Shown here: piece by piece, positions 11,662 through 21,641 of the stretch
Layout: each line of letters opens with the position of its first letter
Position numbering within the stretch: the stretch's first letter is position 1
Assembly: GCF_023159225.1 (NCBI RefSeq)
Contig: NC_063168.1
Span: 61,545,398-61,609,397, forward strand
Direction: 5' to 3'
DNA: 64,000 nucleotides
Source of the DNA: Perognathus longimembris pacificus
Taxonomy: Eukaryota; Chordata; Mammalia; Rodentia; Heteromyidae
Program-made: the position numbers and the translations under genes
Notes under the pieces: model-generated
What the model saw: only the letters and a program-made list of their open reading frames with translations
Told to the model about the DNA's origin: nothing
Databases searched by the model: none

Positions 11662-11898
11662 AAAATTACTTTTATCGGGCTGGGAATCTGGCCTAGTGGC
11701 AAGAGTGCTTGCCTCCTACACAAGAAGCTCTTGGTTCAATTCCCCAGCACCACATATATGGAAAACAGCCAGAAGTGGCGCTGTGGCTCAGGTGGCAGAG
11801 TGCTAGCCTTGAGCGGGAAGAAGCCAGGGAAGGTGCTCAGGCCCTGAGTTCAAGGCCCAGGACTGGCCGAAAAAAAAAACACAAAAATTACTTTTATC
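11662..11898 (+). mobile_element. ID-dimer SINE with 15-bp target-site duplication
   Basis: Perfect repeat aaaattacttttatc at 11662-11676 and 11884-11898. The element between begins gggctgggaatctggcctag and has an ID-like left and right half and an A tail. Confidence 0.88.
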
Positions 11899-11932
11899 TC
11901 TCTTTACATTTATTGCTTTGTATACATATCCT

Positions 11933-11953
11933 CTGTGTGTGTGTGTGTGTGTA

Positions 11954-11988
<35 letters not shown>

Positions 11989-11989
11989 T
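11933..11989 (+). repeat. (TG)n(AG)n compound microsatellite
   Basis: Interrupted TG run turning into AG. Confidence 0.95.
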
Positions 11990-12209
11990 AGTCCTGGGGC
12001 TTAAACTCATGGTTAAGGCTGTCCCTTAGCTTTTTCACTCAAGGCTGGAACTCTACCAGTTGAACCACACTACCACTTCTGGCTTTTTGGTCGTTAATTG
12101 GAGATAAAAGTCGTATGGCCTTCTCTGCCCAGACTGGCTTTAAACTTTGATCCTCAGATTTCAGCCTCCTGAGTAGTGAGGATTACAGGTATGAGCTACC
12201 AGCACCCAA
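11990..12209 (-). mobile_element. B1/ID-like composite SINE
   Basis: Reverse copy: cctgggg head to tcagcctcctgagtagtgag; adjoins a GT/GA microsatellite at its 3' end. Confidence 0.75.
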
Positions 12210-14359
12210 TTATGAAAATATCACTTTTCAAAAAGAGAGTCTAATGTCATGACAAAGTCCTTTTTTGAGAGCCCGCAGCGCACCTGGCATAATGATGCCA
12301 GGAGCTAGGAGCACCGATCGCCTACCCTCTTGCAGGAATAATGATGTCACAAGCTGTGTCCTGAGTGCCATGCCATGTTGGCCCTAGTACTACCAGCTCC
12401 AACCCAGTTCAGACCATGGTCAGAGTTCTCACACTACAGAGTCAGGAAGGGAAGGTCCATTTCCATGGGTGGTTCTGGCTGGACTCCGTGAAGTGGTTCC
12501 ATTGATGTGAGGCTCTGGGGGGTTGGAAAGGATGGGAAGCGAGTGAGCTGCTCTGGCCCATCTTCTAGCCTTGGTGTGACTCCCGTGTCCTCATCTCTTT
12601 CCAGTGACCCATGCCTGGGAACCCTCATCCACAGGCGACCTCCCACACCTCCTATACACCAATGATGCCAAGACCCAACACTGGCCGCGGCCACTCTCCT
12701 GGCAGTACGTCCTCACGGGGAACCAGCCTGCTCCACCTCCTTCTCCATTATATCCCTGCCCTGGTTAACATCGCCATCCCCCTTTACCTGAGCCAGAAAC
12801 TAGAACCTGCGGCTCCTCATCAAACTTTCTCCATTGCCTTGTGTATCCCTCTCTCCCACAGTCCTACACAGGTGCAGGCGCGGGTGCTCCCATTCTCCCT
12901 CTGCCTGCCTCCTTCCTATCGCTGTGCTCACTTCTCCTCGTGTCCTAGACCAAGCAAGGGTATCACCCTTGCAGCTTGGGCCTTTGTGTGCCCCAAGCCT
13001 CCCTGCCTAGCAGGAGTTCCTTTATTACCTGGCCTGCTGAGGGCCTCCTGCCCAGGGCACACTTTCCACCGTTTGCTTGGGAAGTGCCAGTGCTACCTGC
13101 TTGTCTTCCCTGCCTTTCCTGTGTACCCCCCACCCCACCCCCGTCTGTGCTCATCTGGCCATGCTAGGATTCTCCCCTTTAGGTCTGAATTCAGATCCAC
13201 ACGAGTCTACCCCCTCTGCTAATTTGTGTTCTCCCTGAGCCTCAGCACCTAGCACGTGACAAGTGCTTAGTAACTGCTCACTGAAGGAGAGAGAAGTCCA
13301 GAAACACTGGGTTTCCGCTCTGGTCGTCAGCGCGCATGAAGTATCCCACCCACCAAGGGGTGGAGAAAGGAGCTGAGAAACGTGACTTCTTCTTGCGATT
13401 CTCCTCTTCTCCACCCCCAAGCTTTCTGCCATGTTCCTCCTCTGCTCCTGTCTTCCCACTTCCTCTGAATGCCAAGATATTTGCATCCCAATAGACTAGA
13501 AGCCCCCTCCTCCGCAGCCCTCCCAAGTTCTGCCTGGCTTCCCTTCAGAAGTTGGAAGTGTAGGTGCGCATGTGCACACATGCACAGGTATGCAGGTCCC
13601 TATCTTTTAGCACTCAGTGGGGAACAGCTTGGGAAGCTAAGTGTATATCCCTTGAAGGTACTTGCATTTGTGAGCCAGAAGCATGACCCTATGGGAAGAG
13701 CCTTCTGCTGCCCTGTTTGTGTTGGTCTTGTGCCAGGCCAGTGTGATGGAAAGCAGCAGAGGGAACGGCAGGCTTCCTAACGGGGCATTGAACGGTCCCA
13801 ATGGCACTCTCCCGTGTGCTTCTTGATTTGTCCACCTGCACACACACACAAGCAAGGCCTCTGAGCAGATATTCCCTGTGGATTCTACAGCCTACCACGG
13901 ATTCCTGTATGTACCAGGAGCGGTCCCTTGCCTGCCTTTTAACAGCCCTGGCTGGCCCCATAGCTGACATTAAAATTAATTACCATGAGCACCAGAGATC
14001 TCCTGAGCAGCCTTATTAACTAATGAGCTTGTTGCTATTCATCAAGTCCCATCCCACCAGCAGCCTCTTCTCCACAGCACCTTTTCTTGCAGAGGCTTCT
14101 GATCTGACCCTTCCCCCGGGGTTAGCGCCTTCGAGCCCCCCTCCCCACCACTGCCTCTACAGTGAAGGGAGAATCCTGATGTGGGTGGGCCTCTCCCGGA
14201 GGTCTTTCCAGCCTTGTTATCTGCCTTCCTACCACGGCTTTTTCACTCTAGCCACAAAGGCTATTTGCTGCTGGAAAAAAAAAATGTCCTGCAAGAAAGG
14301 TGGCTTTTGCTGAAGATAGCATTCCATCTGAAGGTTCGCCTCTCCTCCCTTCTCTCTGC

Positions 14360-14520
14360 CCATCTGTTGGTGAGCTTACCCATCCTTCCAGGTTCCTTTC
14401 AAGACACCAGGTATCCTTCAAGTGCTCCCTTTTCCACAGAGCCTCTCTGACACACACGCCCCCCTCCACCCCTGGCTCCTCCTCCCAACCACCCAGTTGC
14501 TTTTTGCTGACTGCTATGCT
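14360..14520 (+). repeat. L2 relic
   Basis: ttcaagtgctcccttttcca then cagagcctctctgac is typical of L2. Confidence 0.45.
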
Positions 14521-15681
14521 GCAGTCAGACCTATGGGCTTGGGGCTGCCAAGGAGAACCCCACAGGGAGAAAAGGCCCCTCAGTGGGAGTTTCTTTTGAG
14601 ACATGTCTAGAGAACAACCCCCACCCCCCGCCCTTCCTTATTCCTGGTGGCAGCCTGGAGTCACCTTGGACCTTTAAAAACTCCCCATGTCCTCATGCAG
14701 CCTAACCAATGCTAGAATGTCTAGATGGGACGTGAGCATGTGCGGTTGCTAATGCCCCCCCTGAGAGTCTGGTGCTGACAGCTGTGTGTGCTGCACCTCT
14801 GCGTCTTCCTGGGCAGATGTGATGGCCTAGGTTTCATACCTTGGGATATACTGGCCCATCAACTGGACTGGAAGGTGTGACAGGTAAACCCTCCTTTCCT
14901 AGGTACGTCTTCCCTCCCTACCCTGCTCACCCTCTCCTGCAAGGCAATTCACAGGCCGCAGGAAGCCAGTACCGCAGGCAGTGTGGCATGCTACAGGAGG
15001 CCTGTACCGCAGACAGCCGGTACTGGCTCAGATCAGCCTTGAGAGAGGAAACTACTCAGTTTTCAAGAATATGTCAAACCTGCTGGTTAGAAACCCAGAA
15101 CCGAAAACTAAACTATAGAAAGTTACACCTGAAACAAATCATATTAAGAAACAAAGTAAAGTCTAAAAAACCCATCCATTTCGAGTCCTTTTACTGTAGC
15201 CAGCGCTGTTGCCGTCCACATCTATGTGAGAGCATCCCAAACCCCAGCCGACACCTGAACCCTTGCACAGCAACGGCCGAGCTACATGCGGCACCTTCCT
15301 CCGCGAACATACCTGTGACCAAGCTTAACTGATAAATTAGGCACTGTAAGAGATAAGTAATAACCACTGATATAACGGAACAATTAAAACAATACGCTGA
15401 ATTGAAAGTTACTTAACACTCATGAATTATTCCTTTCTGGAATTTTCCACTCAGTACTTTCAGACCACAATGGACTATGGGTAACTGAAACTTGAGAAAG
15501 TAAAATGTGGGCACAGGAGACCACTGTGCTATATAACTACCTGCTGTGCATTTCCTCCCAGGGTGCTTAGGGAGGCCATTTTGATTGTTTTTTTTTTTTT
15601 ATTAATTAGATCTCTACTGTGTGGGGGTGGAGCATATTTCTACCATAGATCCAAGTGAAGCCTGCCTGCCTGCCTTTTTCC

Positions 15682-15768
15682 CCTTCCTTCCTTCCTTCCT
15701 TCCTTCCTTCCTTCCTTCCTTCCTTCCTTCCTCCCTCCCTCCCTCCCTCCCTCCCTCCCTCCCTCCCT
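15682..15768 (+). repeat. (CTTC)n(CCCT)n pyrimidine tract
   Basis: Pure pyrimidine run with a switch of unit at about 15730; mirror symmetry would allow triplex DNA. Confidence 0.95.
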
Positions 15769-15784
15769 GTGTATATGTGTGCAT

Positions 15785-15985
15785 GTGGATTAAACTCAGA
15801 GCACTGCTTTTGCTAGGCAAGTGCTCCACCAGTCAATTCACACTCCTGGACTTACTTTTAGTCTGTTTTTCAAGCAGGCTGGCCTTGTGCTAACTTTGCC
15901 TAGGGTGGCCTCAAACCAGATCCTCCTACCTCTACCTCCTGAATAGCTAGACTTATAGGCATGCACCACCGCTCTACCTAGCCTG
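15785..15985 (-). mobile_element. Degraded B1/ID-like SINE
   Basis: Reverse ID-like (ctaggcaagtgctccaccag) then B1-like segments (ctcctgaatagctagactta); adjoins the pyrimidine microsatellite at 15682-15768. Confidence 0.55.
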
Positions 15986-16009
15986 TATATTGACTAGTTG
16001 AAGTCTTCT

Positions 16010-16160
16010 ATAACTTGTATGCCGTCATTATTCTTGCTGAACAGATTAGGTAAGTGGGTTATAGAGAGGATAGGTAAATTGCCTAGGGTAAGAAAGTAGT
16101 AGAGCCACGATTTGAACCTATTTGTGATGACTCCAGGGTATATCTCTCACAGTCGATTCT
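16010..16160 (+). repeat. MIR relic
   Basis: aaattgcctagggtaagaaa and agagccacgatttgaaccta match the MIR core and tail. Confidence 0.55.
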
Positions 16161-16494
16161 AGTCCACCCCACTGCATGAGGGTTCAGGATAGATAGTAAG
16201 GTAAGCCAAGGTATTACAGTCACAAAGACTTGGCTCAGCAGCTTCTTTGCTAAACAGCCATAGCTAGCTGCTTACAGATGTTCATCCCTCATCTGGAGTG
16301 CGGCAACTTTTAACTAAGGAGTAAGGGCCCAGCGCAGCGTGCGGCACATCCTCAGAGATTTAAGGTGCTACCACTGGGCACCAGAGATCTAGTTCCAGCG
16401 TAGCTTTACCATCAAGCATGAGGCTCAGACAAGACCTCCCATGACCTCAAAGCCCGTGTCTAGAACAGAAGGGGGCTGCTCTGTGTGGTTATTG

Positions 16495-16925
16495 GGGTCC
16501 TTACCTGCCGGCTCGGGTCGCCTCCCCTGGCGTGGGGGTTTAGGCTCTTCTCTACTCCAATCGCTCCCTTTCTCACCCTCTCCCCTGGTCACCCGACCCA
16601 CAGGTAAGGCCAGAGTGGAGTGGGGGGCTCAGGAAAGACCTCAGGTGCACGCGGCCGTACAAGATCGCTTTACCTCCCTCCTTACCCGTGAAGAAAGCCA
16701 GGCGTACGCGGATCTCGGAGACACTTCAAGAGCAAATCTGATTTAATAAGGGAGGGGCTAGCAGCTGATATAGTAGAGGGCGACGAGAGAAGGGGTCATC
16801 GACCAGAGAGCTGGCGATAGGCTGGCGAGCTTGTCATAGGACCCCCTCATGAGCTAACGTCACTTGGATAGCGCCACCCCAGGGGGAAAGCCAGCGAGAC
16901 TGGGGAGCACATGGGCTGGCCTCTG
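16495..16925 (-). mobile_element. LTR-like repeat, copy B (inverted)
   Basis: Minus-strand relative of copy A, with ATTAAA-like sequence at the equivalent poly(A) position and the shared ggccgcgtgcac block. The pair is inverted, so they are not the two ends of one provirus. Confidence 0.6.
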
Positions 16926-17145
16926 TGGATAAAACTGTAACCATGACTGGAGTGTCAGAAGGGACTGACTGACTATGCTGTAAAATGTATAATTAATGTT
17001 TGAAAAGACAGAAAAATAATTGTTGTCCAAGGGTAGAGGGGAATCTTGGATTCTCGCATTAAGTCAACAAGATTGCCAATGAGGTAGCATTCAGAAACAC
17101 CAGATGACTCAACTCACTCCTTGTTGATGGGGACCTTTTTCACTT

Positions 17146-17335
17146 GTAGTACTGAAGATTGAACTCAGAGCCTCGTGCTTCCTAGGCAGACATTCTACCA
17201 CTTGAGCCTCTTTTTGCACTGATTATTTGCAACGGGAGGGTCTTGCTTTATGCCCAAGCTGTCCTGGGCTGCAATCCTCCTACTTAGGTTTTCCCTGAAT
17301 CTCTGGGGATGACAGGTATACCCCATGACACCCAA
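17146..17335 (-). mobile_element. Degraded B1/ID-like SINE
   Basis: Reverse copy with cctaggcagacattctacca and cctgggctgcaatcctccta segments. Confidence 0.55.
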
Positions 17336-17639
17336 TAGCTTTCTCCCATAGCTGGATGCCTAGTGAGTGAAAGACAGAACAGGCAAGTCCTAAGGTAGTG
17401 TTCTAACATCCCTGGCGAGTTTCCCCAAGGGAGAACTACCATAATCTCATAAATCAACTTTGCCTGATGAGAATGGAAGAAGCCTTTGAGCTGCTCATAC
17501 ATTCAAAGGAAGGGCCTGTCCCCATACACAGGCTATATAGACACTAATGCCCTAGGCCCTAGCTGCAGCTACTTCTGTCTGTTCCTATGACAGCGTCTCC
17601 ATGGCCTGCTTATTCTATTCAAAAACAAGGCAAACGGAG

Positions 17640-17856
17640 CACTGGTGACTCGTGCCTATAATCCTAGTCACTAGGAGGCTGAGATCTGTGGGTCATGGTT
17701 CAAGGCCAGCAGGGGTATAAGAGATAAGAATCCAGGAGACTCTAATCTTTAATGAACCAATGACGCACATGGTAGAGGACCATCCTTTAGAGAAAAAGTT
17801 AAGGGACAGCACCTAGTCCCAGGTCAAGCCCCAGTACTGGGGCATAGTGCACGTGG
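17640..17856 (+). mobile_element. B1/ID-like composite SINE
   Basis: gactcgtgcctataatccta head and a diverged ID-like tail, ending in the AC tract 17857-17882. Confidence 0.65.
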
Positions 17857-17882
17857 ACACACACACACACACACACACACAC
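17857..17882 (+). repeat. (AC)n microsatellite
   Basis: 13 units after a SINE. Confidence 0.95.
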
Positions 17883-18327
17883 TTTCAAGCAAAATATGCT
17901 GCAGAATCTGTTCAGTTTGCAGGGGGAAACACATGTAAAAGCCTAGCGAACAGTCATGTTACGGTCAACTCCGGCCCATCCCCTCCTGCCTGATTCTGCC
18001 CGCCGGTGCTCATCTTTTCCTTCCCTCTTCCAACCCACAAATCTCGCCTCAATCCTGGTCACCCCTGCACTGCCCCGCTCCTTTCTCGAGGTCTCCCCCT
18101 CATCTCTCTATGTGCTCCGGGCTGCCGCTTGGGGTCTCCCAGCGACCTGACTTCCCGCGTGGGAGAATGGCCAGCCGGAGCCCTGCCCACCCCCACGCAA
18201 CCCCCAAGGCCACCTATCCGAAAACGCCCTCGAGGAGGCGGGCGCGCGGGAACCCAGTTTGGAGGAGCAGGAAAGGAGAAGGGCCGGGCCCCCCCCCCCC
18301 CGGGGTGGGGAGAGGGGAGGCGCTGAT

Positions 18328-18350
18328 GGGGGTGGGGGTGGGGGTGGGGG
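18328..18350 (+). other. G-run tract in CIMIP2C intron 1 (G-quadruplex-capable)
   Basis: Four runs of three to five G separated by single T residues, about 20 bases inside the intron from the exon 1 donor. G runs are on +, the template strand for CIMIP2C, so the transcript would carry C runs. Confidence 0.6.
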
Positions 18351-18371
18351 TGGCCGGGTGCGGCGGCTTAC

Positions 18372-18445
18372 CCAGGTATCAGGGCAGGGGACACGTAGGC
18401 GGTGCTGAACTCGGTCAGCAGTGTGCCCGCGCCGCGGGAGGCCAT
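18372..18445 (-). CDS. CIMIP2C: CIMIP2C exon 1 (start codon)
   Basis: The ATG is at 18443-18445 with a strong Kozak context (A at -3, G at +4). It encodes 24 codons plus two bases of the Gly that begins the GYQGH motif; donor gtaagc. An upstream in-frame ATG at about 18563-18565 would add a low-complexity Arg/Gly-rich extension, which is absent from the protein family as recalled and was not chosen. Confidence 0.95.
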
Positions 18446-18496
18446 GGTGGGTCGGGAGCCCCGCGCGCGCGCGCTCGGCTGGGCTCCGCCCCCGCA

Positions 18497-18503
18497 GTAA
18501 ACA
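18497..18503. promoter_or_regulatory. Forkhead (FOXJ1-type) site upstream of CIMIP2C
   Basis: GTAAACA matches the core forkhead motif RTAAAYA and sits 7 bases from the X-box. FOXJ1 and RFX jointly activate motile-cilia genes. A 7-mer alone is weak evidence; its place next to an X-box raises it. Confidence 0.5.
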
Positions 18504-18510
18504 ACGCGCG

Positions 18511-18523
18511 GTCTCCTAGCAAC
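18511..18523 (-). promoter_or_regulatory. RFX X-box motif upstream of CIMIP2C
   Basis: GTCTCCTAGCAAC fits the X-box consensus RYYNYY-N1-RRNRAC at every position. It lies 66-78 bases upstream of the CIMIP2C ATG inside the CpG island. RFX factors use this site in cilia genes. The palindromic site works on either strand. Confidence 0.7.
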
Positions 18524-18545
18524 GCGGAGGCGCGCCCCTGGCGCT

Positions 18546-18569
18546 CCCCCCACCCCCACCCCCACCCCC
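18546..18569 (-). other. C-run tract upstream of CIMIP2C (G-quadruplex-capable on -)
   Basis: Four C runs of five to six separated by single A residues, about 100 bases upstream of the ATG. It is the approximate inverted counterpart of the G tract at 18328-18350. Confidence 0.6.
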
Positions 18570-19800
18570 GGCCCTTGGCGGGTTCGTTCGGGGACCCCCG
18601 GCTCCTGCTCGCAGTCCCCGCCCTAGCTGGAGGGGTCCACAGGGCGGGAGGACGCCCCAGCTCCACGTGCTCTGCGGGGAGAGGCTGGTCTGGATCCTAG
18701 CGCGGGACTCTCCAGGACCCTTTTGGAAGATAACAGCGGGCGGGAGTGGGGGGGGGGGGTGGGGGGGGTGAGGAGAAGGACAGGGCGGACTCAGATCCTC
18801 AAACTAGGATGACCCCAGGCACCCCAGGAGCAGCTCTACCCAAGGATTAACCATCTGGGCCTCCCTTGGCATGGTGGCTTTAGAATGCCCTGGTAGATGA
18901 GGAGGAGGAGGGCACTTTGGGGGCATTTTTCTTATTATCTTCTCTCTTCCCAGGAATTTCCTACTTGTTTCATCTCTTATTTCAGGCTGCTCCACAAGAG
19001 TAGTTTTATACAAGTTAAACAACAACAAAGCAAATCGTTGAAAAAGAAGGCTGGTTGGTGGATTTACATTTGTGTCCAGTCCTGCTGTTCATCTGAGCTC
19101 ACACCTGCCCCAGGTGAGGTGCCGGATGAGGCCCGGGCTCTTAGGGATGCCCGTAAGTCTAGTGGGAGCCACAGAATAGCTGAAGCCTGGTCGGGAAAAG
19201 GAGCCACAGGTACATACGTGGTTGTCAATCTGGTGAAAGGAATATCCACCCATTGTTCAGAACCCAAGTCACAGTCCCAAGAAACATTGCTACAGGAAGA
19301 AAAACACGAGGAAAAGCTGTTGAAGAAGCATCTCTAGACGCAGATGTGGGTGACATTCCAGGAAGACACCCAGCCAAGGCAGAGGTGGAGTGCCCACTCT
19401 CTCCTCATTCATGGAGGCCCCGGTGGCCCCCATCATGGACAATACCCCTGGGTCCACTTGTGTAGATTCCAGCCCATCTGGCTCTGGTGCTTGGGGTGTG
19501 GCCTAGTATTAGATTTGGCTTTCAGAAAGGTCAGCCGATTTCCTGAAGTGTGCTACCATTTCACAGACATGGACGGTGAGGTTCAGCTCAGCTGCCAACG
19601 GCTGCCTTGAGGGCTTTTTCCTTAAAAGGCAGAGGCTTCATGAAGTTCCTCCCTTGCAAGAGAAAACCTACAGAGGGCCCTGGGAGGAAAAGACATATTC
19701 TTTTTTTTTTTTTTTTTTTCCTGTTGAGTACTGCCCAGCCTTATAAACAGATCACCATGCCTGTTGACCAGGATGGAAAATAATGATGAATTTAGTTTTA

Positions 19801-20012
19801 CTTTTTTTTTTTTTTTTTGGCCAGTCCTGGGCCTTGGACTCAGGGCCTGAGCACTGTCCCTGGCTTCTTCCAGCTCAAGGCTAGCACTCTGCCACTTGAG
19901 CCACAGCGCCGCTTCTGGCCGTTTTCTGTATATGTGGTGCTGGGGAATCGAACCTAGGGCCTCGTGTATCCGAGGCAGGCACTCTTGCCACTAGGCTATA
20001 TCCCCAGCCCCA
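19801..20012 (-). mobile_element. ID-dimer SINE
   Basis: Reverse copy: T run, then ggccagtcctgggccttgga through ccactaggctatatccccag. Both ID halves present. Confidence 0.85.
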
Positions 20013-20288
20013 CTTTTTTTTTTTAAGGCATTAAGCTTACCTGGTATTTAAATTTTATTTAAAACTTAAGATATTCACTTGTACTCAATAAATGCATTTT
20101 CTAAGATTTTCTCCTATTAAATATATACATATATAAGCATATGTACATAGATATGGTGAATTGTAATTGAAGAAGGAGAAGGAATATAAATAAAAATAAA
20201 ACTAGGACAAAGTAGCAAGTACACCTCCTAAAGAAGGAAAGCTCATGAAATAGTTTATAGCTTCCCAGGCTGTAGAATTTTTTTTTTT

Positions 20289-20554
20289 CAGGCAGGAGAA
20301 AAAGTTTATTACTGAACTGCTGGCCTGTGGCAGAGATGATCCATGGCCGGAGAGAAGGGAGAGAGAGAGAGACCCCCACCCAGCCCTGCCTTATATCTAG
20401 GGCAGGGGCAAGGGGTGTGGCCAGGTGGATTAGGATGTGACCACAGGGAAAGGGGAGGTAACTGCCTCCAGGTCTGCAGGTTACCCAGGTAACTGGGTGG
20501 AGACTTAATGAGGTGGGGGTAGCTACATGGAGCCCTCAGGGAGAGGACCTTACA
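20289..20554 (-). repeat. 3' partial LTR (U3-R) of the processed retroviral copy
   Basis: Begins TGTAAGG on the minus strand; TATA box 20395-20391, R from about 20371, AATAAA 20310-20305, cleavage about 16 bases later at 20289. The R copy differs from the 5' R (21697-21781) at about four positions. Confidence 0.75.
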
Positions 20555-21014
20555 TTCTAGCCTTTTAATAGTTATGAAAAAGGACGAAGACTCTCTCTGG
20601 CTGCTTCCTGCTGGCAAGGGGCATTGGCATTAGGGGTAAAAGGCAGAAATGTGGCCTCTCCTGGAGAAGGCGAGCAGCAGGGTCCCTTGGTGGTAGATGC
20701 CAGTCCTTGAATGAAGCCTGGAAGAAGTCTCATGAGGCAGGGGCTAGACAAAAAAATATTAAGGCAAAAGGAAGGGCTTAGGGCACAAAATTAAAAATTG
20801 GGTGACTTGGCTAGTGCTCATACTCAGGTATGGACATTAGATGGACAAGCTACTATCTCTTGATCCCCCGGCGCTGATTAATTTTGAAAGGGCGAGACAA
20901 AGTGACTCCATTTTGGATGCGATCATTTTCCTCTTACTCCACTCCATGATACTTGTTCCCAGAACTGGCTGAGTCCCAGTGGTCTAGGTGCTTGTTGCTG
21001 GGATGGTTTGCCCC

Positions 21015-21240
21015 AGTTGGCATTCACAGGATTTGAACTCAGGGCCTGGGCACTGTCCCTGAGCACTTCTGCTCGAGGCTAGTACCCTACCACTTGAGCC
21101 ACAGCTCCACTTCCAGCATTTGGCTGGTTAGAGGTCAGTCTCTTCAGCCATGCTTCCAGCCTGGCTCTTCGCTGGTTAGTTGGGAGATGGAGTTTGAGAG
21201 AGATTTTCTGCCCGGGCTGGCTTCAAACTGCAATCCAAGG
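21015..21240 (-). mobile_element. SINE within the processed retroviral copy
   Basis: Reverse composite SINE (gaactcagggcctgggcact; accacttgagccacagctcc; ggcttcaaactgcaatcc), in the same sense as the retroviral transcript. It could have been carried in the parent or inserted later. Confidence 0.65.
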
Positions 21241-21623
21241 TGTCTTTGCCACAAAAGCCCTTTTTGATTTCCAATTAAAACAACAAGGAGACCAAGGGGA
21301 CTAGAGCTTACCTGTACCTTGTCAAGAACTGACCAAATACTTGCCAGAATTCGGGCAGAAGCGGCAGGCAGAAGCGGCAGAAGCGGCAGAAGCGGCGAAC
21401 GGAGCGGCAGAGAACCCGAGCAGCAGCAGTTTCACTCACCAGGGTAGACAAGTGGTGTGGAGGTGGAGGTGGATGTGGAGGCCAGCAATGTTATTAGTGA
21501 AAAGTGCCGCATGGCGACTCGCAGCAGTTCGGTTTGCGGAAAAAGGGCCGTCAGGACTGGGGATACTCCCAGAAAAAGAAGAAAAATAGATGGGAATTCC
21601 GCCTCTCCTGACTCTTAAGCCCC

Positions 21624-21641
21624 ATCCGAGTCACGGCACCA
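21624..21641 (-). other. Primer binding site, tRNA-His type
   Basis: TGGTGCCGTGACTCGGAT on the minus strand matches the complement of the tRNA-His 3' end (CCA plus acceptor stem and part of the T arm). It lies four bases after the CA that ends U5. Confidence 0.8.

Larger units (their letters stand above)
7330..18371 (-). other. CIMIP2C intron 1
   Basis: 11 kb intron. It holds L2 relics (about 8855-9010, 13220-13285, 14360-14520), two LTR-like repeats in opposite orientation (about 9411-9840 and 16495-16925), SINEs, and microsatellites. Stretches 9841-11660, 12210-13200 and 14530-15680 are CT-rich or mixed single-copy sequence in which I recognise nothing. Confidence 0.7.
3644..18445 (-). other. 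CIMIP2C: CIMIP2C gene, complete coding sequence (four exons)
   Basis: Ciliary microtubule inner protein 2C (FAM166C, C2orf70), a small protein of the FAM166/DUF2475 family that lies inside the doublet microtubules of motile cilia and sperm flagella. Spliced exons give 24+1+90+37+1+47 = 200 residues; the human protein is about 201. Beginning MASRGAGTLLTEFSTAYVSP, the motif IPGYQGHVPTVAFSFGAPYG, and the end SGKRVSPQER...YFEFRA are the family hallmarks. Introns are 11,042, 1,445 and 1,652 bp, each GT-AG, with phases closing at every junction. The middle of exon 2 (about residues 56-95) differs most from human as remembered, while both flanks are conserved. The CpG-rich promoter carries forkhead and X-box motifs, fitting a gene of multiciliated cells and spermatids. 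It diverges from OTOF and converges on CIB4. Confidence 0.95.
18140..18710. promoter_or_regulatory. CpG-island-like promoter of CIMIP2C
   Basis: GC-rich block dense in CpG (for example a run of alternating GC at about 18462-18475) centred on CIMIP2C exon 1, within otherwise CpG-poor sequence. It contains GC boxes (ccgccc near 18487), the X-box and forkhead motifs, and two G/C-run tracts. No other such island is evident in the window. Confidence 0.8.

Noticed and set aside
12611..13222. 203-codon open frame on +
   Set aside because: Pro/Ser/Leu-rich from CT-rich DNA; no recognisable motifs.
9411..16925. A provirus bounded by the two LTR-like repeats
   Set aside because: Repeats are inverted, and the sequence between shows no retroviral genes.
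18110..18700. 196-codon open frame on +
   Set aside because: Overlaps the CpG island antisense to CIMIP2C exon 1; Gly/Arg/Pro-rich as expected of GC-rich DNA.
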